This document shows positions 60,867 through 64,000 of a DNA stretch of 64,000 nt, piece by piece. The stretch's first letter is position 1, and each line of letters begins with the position of its first letter. The notes beneath the pieces were generated by a model that saw nothing but the letters and a program-made list of their open reading frames with translations, was not told the DNA's origin and did no database searches. The position numbers and the translations under genes were made by a program. This stretch comes from Chondrosia reniformis. Taxonomy: Eukaryota; Porifera; Demospongiae; Chondrillida; Chondrillidae. The DNA lies in the NCBI GenBank assembly GCA_947172415.1, contig OX359189.1, positions 7,888,501-7,952,500 of the forward strand, read 5' to 3'.

Positions 60867-63800
60867 ATGGTAAGCTCTTGCTAAAAATAAACGATTTCTT
60901 TGCAGCTTAAAGGAACGTTCTTCATTTCCCTCTCTGCAGCCAATAAGCACGGGTTCAGCGACCTCCGTGGGGTCAGCCGGCTCCAAAGCGAAGAACAAAC
61001 GTTACCACTTAATCAACAGAAGTGGCGCTGTAAGTTCAGACATAGATAGTAGACTGCCTATGGTATGAAGGCAACCGCAACCTTTTTTTAAATAATTTTA
61101 ACATTTTCATTCATGGGTGAACCACTGCTTTTCAATGTTCTCATCCTTTAGGATGAGAATCTATTTGGTGCTCCACAAAGATGTCGTCAGATGACTGGAG
61201 ACAGGTCTTGGAGTAACAGCAGAAGCGAGCCATTACTGACTGCAGACAAAACGACACAAAAAAGTCCCAAAGGTTGGTCATACATACTAAATATACCAGC
61301 TAGTACATATGTTACATGAGTAATCTAAGGCACTATTCTCATGGACCATTCGATTTGAGGCTAAGGGCATACATGAGTGGGATAAAACATTATCTTATTA
61401 GAGTCGTCATTTGCATAGGGTAGGTCAATAGAGCCTTGCACATTACACACATTTAAGCATATAATTATCAGTGAACATTGGACTGCTATCACTTTAATGG
61501 TGAGTGCTGCCATCTTTTAAAAAATGATAGTTGTTCTGAAATAACAACATACATTGCTGATACATTTATATACGTACATATGTCAACAATTAAAACAATT
61601 TGTCTAACACTTTTAATTACGTAGCTCAGAGGTGCCAGTGAGAGTGGTTTGGATGTGCATATGTAGATACATGTAGTGGTAACTAAGGACATTCTATGGA
61701 CTACATACGTACATACTTAATTACCTTTTGTTGATTTGTTTTTGTTGCGTGTGCATGTTCTGTATGTACGTATATAATACACAGAATGAGATATTTCTTA
61801 ATATTGTAATCTTTCTATAGCAGATGTCTGTGTAGATAGCTGTTTAAGGTGGTGGTCAAGTATGTTTATTTTAACTATTAGGGAGAAGACCCAGTGAATC
61901 TGGTGTTGTTCAGGTGATCACCAAGGATTTGATCAGAAAAATAAAGTATGTTTTCTTGCCACAGGACGGACATTTTGACATGTTTTTAATTAAATATTGT
62001 TAATTCAGATATTTTAACTTATATTAGAATGTCTCACTTTATATTAACCTTGTGTTTTGGCATACGTATATTAGATATATAAACGTATTTGTATTTCTTA
62101 TGTTTGGTAAATGTTTGAATGGGCTTTTAGAGCATAAAAGTGTTAATTTGACATGATTTGGTTCAATCAATCTTAAATTAACAGAGCTAATGTATTGCTG
62201 GTCTCGTTCTGTAGGATCCCACAGACACCTGATCCATCTGGAGGTTCAATCATTTTGCACTCTGAAGAGTTCTCCAGGATCTGTAGTGCTGCTACCATGA
62301 TGACAAAGGAAAGGAGGGCAGAGTTTGAAACAACCATCAAACAAGAAAAGGACGCCAAAAGAGTAGGACCCTGTTATTATACTTGTGTTGTTCTGTAACA
62401 CAACTAAAGTACATATATATGTGTTTGTATGCAGATATGTGCATATGTGACAACTACTGACTTAAGTAGTATGATACATATGTTCATCTGCTTTGTAATA
62501 TGTATGCATGTGTAGTGTATGTGCGTATATGGTTTAAGTGATAACCAAACCACAAGTATTTAATTTTGTGTGCATGTGTAGGAAGCTGCTGCTGCTCGCA
62601 AGAAGGAGATGCAGGAATGGGAGCTGAAACGGAAGCAGCATGAAAAACCTTCTGACCTTGAGGAAGAAGAGCAGCTCATGAGACAAGAGCTCACCGGCAA
62701 GGCCAAAGCTCGAATGGAAGAGCAAGATGATGAAATAAAGAAGTTGAATGAAGTCATCCTAAATGCAAAGTGTCATGCAATCAGAGATATGCAGCTCCAG
62801 GAGAGAGAAGAAATAAAAAAGTCAATGACTGAGGAAGAAGAGAGACTAGACATGATGATGGAGCTGGAGAGACAAAGAGAGTTGAAGAAATTTGAAGAAG
62901 GGGAAAGAGAAAGACAAATACAGAGATTGAAGTGAGTGACTAGCAGAAGGAAAAGGTGTTGTTTTGTGAAATTGTAGCCATGTTGTCTCTATTGACCATC
63001 TTACAATAAAGTAGTTGTGGTTTGATTATCACTTTGCTCTGTATTATACTGTACTGGATGTACGTACTTACCTATGTATGTACTTCTGTGTGTGGATATA
63101 CGTACATACGTACATGGATGATTACTGGACTGATGCTATACCAGCTAATCAACTTGAGCAATAATTTCATAATGATTGAAATAAGTATCCCTTATCACTA
63201 TAATAAGATGTGTATGTGTATTTGTATGTGTGTAGGGGAGCTGATGTCATTAGACAGCAGATTGAGGCCAGGAATCAAGAGAGGATGTTGGAGGCTGAGC
63301 GCAGGGACCAGGAGACTCAGGCCATGCTAGAGTACCTTGAGAGGCTGCAGAAGGAGGACATGGACAACCTGTACAAGAAGAGGGATACACAGAAGACTCT
63401 GATGGACGAAGTGGGAAAGTGTAATGAAGAGATTAAAATGCAAAAGCTAAAGCAGAGGGAACAGGAGAAACTAGAGGACATGAAAGTCATGGCTTACATG
63501 AAAGATAAGGAGGTACGTATGTACATACGTAGACCTTATTGAATTTAGTTACCTAAGTTTTTTTATACGTACAGTGTTAATTAAACATGTTTTCGACAAC
63601 AGATTTGATTTAAATTATTAATGAATGTGAGTGATATTGTAGAGAATTTCAAATGAGCATAATCCAGCTAGTATATACTTAGTACGTATGTTCATATTTA
63701 ATTTAAATACCTAATTGAATCAACCTTACTCAATGAGTAAGGAATCATTATTTGATCTCTTGAGTTGCATGCAAGCATCTTTTGGCTTGTAAACTGATTT

Positions 63801-64000
63801 ACCAGAACTGACTTACCCATTTGACTCATAAGTACATACGTACGTATACATATGAGTCAAATAGTATGAGTGAGACCGTGTTGGTTTGTGGATTTCAGTG
63901 CACTCTTGCTCCCTTTAGAGAAGAGAGGAAGAGTACCAGAAGGAGCTAGAGAGGCAGAAGGCAGAGAAGGAGAGAGAGGTGGCACTTCTGAGAGCTCAGC
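60867..64000 (+). CDS. CFAP45: CFAP45 (cilia and flagella associated protein 45), 5' part
   Basis: Microtubule inner protein of motile cilia (older names CCDC19 and NESG1). Exons seen: 60867-60869 (only the ATG), 60940-61029, 61152-61272, 61882-61945, 62215-62362, 62582-62931, 63236-63512 and 63919 to beyond the window; all phases agree, about 378 residues. The N-terminus reads MPISTGS, like vertebrate CFAP45. Conserved landmarks: DENLFG, VVQVITKDLIRKI, SIILHSEEFSRI, then long charged helices containing VILNAKCHAIRDMQ, EEERLDMMMELERQ and AMLEYLERLQKED. The rest of the coiled coil lies past 64000. Presence of this gene implies motile cilia in the organism. Confidence 0.94.

Overview
The window reads as animal nuclear DNA. 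Every convincing gene except one TRIM-like gene and the sulfotransferases is split by GT-AG introns, and the gene set is metazoan: an SV2-type transporter, a Na+/K+-ATPase alpha subunit, a TRIM-NHL protein, PUS7L, a ZDHHC palmitoyltransferase, CFAP45 and an Ig/FN3 receptor. It is AT-rich, with short introns and two start-to-start gaps of only about 140 bp. I suspect a sponge or another early-branching animal. That is inference from gene content and compactness, not a sequence match.

Layout. 1-3540: a 169-bp satellite with a 15-monomer higher-order period. 5057-24344: an amplified locus in which an SV2-like transporter gene (copies at 5057, 14497 and 19692) alternates with an intronless WSCD-type sulfotransferase gene (9522, 13026, 18094, plus a truncated fragment at 17547). 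SV2 copies 1 and 3 splice into full-length frames; copy 2 is broken in several ways. A 1,180-bp terminal-inverted-repeat transposon (11726-12905) and several small foldback elements interrupt the locus, and the paralogous copies act as empty sites. 24681-26918: single-exon RING/B-box/filamin/NHL protein. 27583-36261: 20-exon Na+/K+-ATPase alpha. 36557-40874 (minus): seven-exon Ig/FN3 receptor with an NPxY-containing tail. 41018-48068: 13-exon PUS7L, with a large 27-bp minisatellite in one intron. 48069-50777: relic pieces of PUS7L and of the L-amino-acid-oxidase-like gene. 50778-53303: L-amino-acid-oxidase-like flavoenzyme. 53743-55580: protein kinase joined to a PARP catalytic domain. 56116-57264: near-identical kinase duplicate without the PARP exon. 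57453-60732 (minus): ZDHHC3/7-like palmitoyltransferase. 60867-64000: 5' part of CFAP45, running off the window.

Exon boundaries were placed by hand from splice dinucleotides, reading phase and remembered family motifs. All spliced models close without internal stops. The genes do not form one pathway. The recurrent theme is local tandem duplication followed by decay or domain loss (SV2/sulfotransferase, kinase-PARP, oxidase relics). The best candidate for a little-described protein is the kinase-coiled-coil-PARP fusion, followed by the Ig/FN3 receptor and the centrally diversified sulfotransferases.
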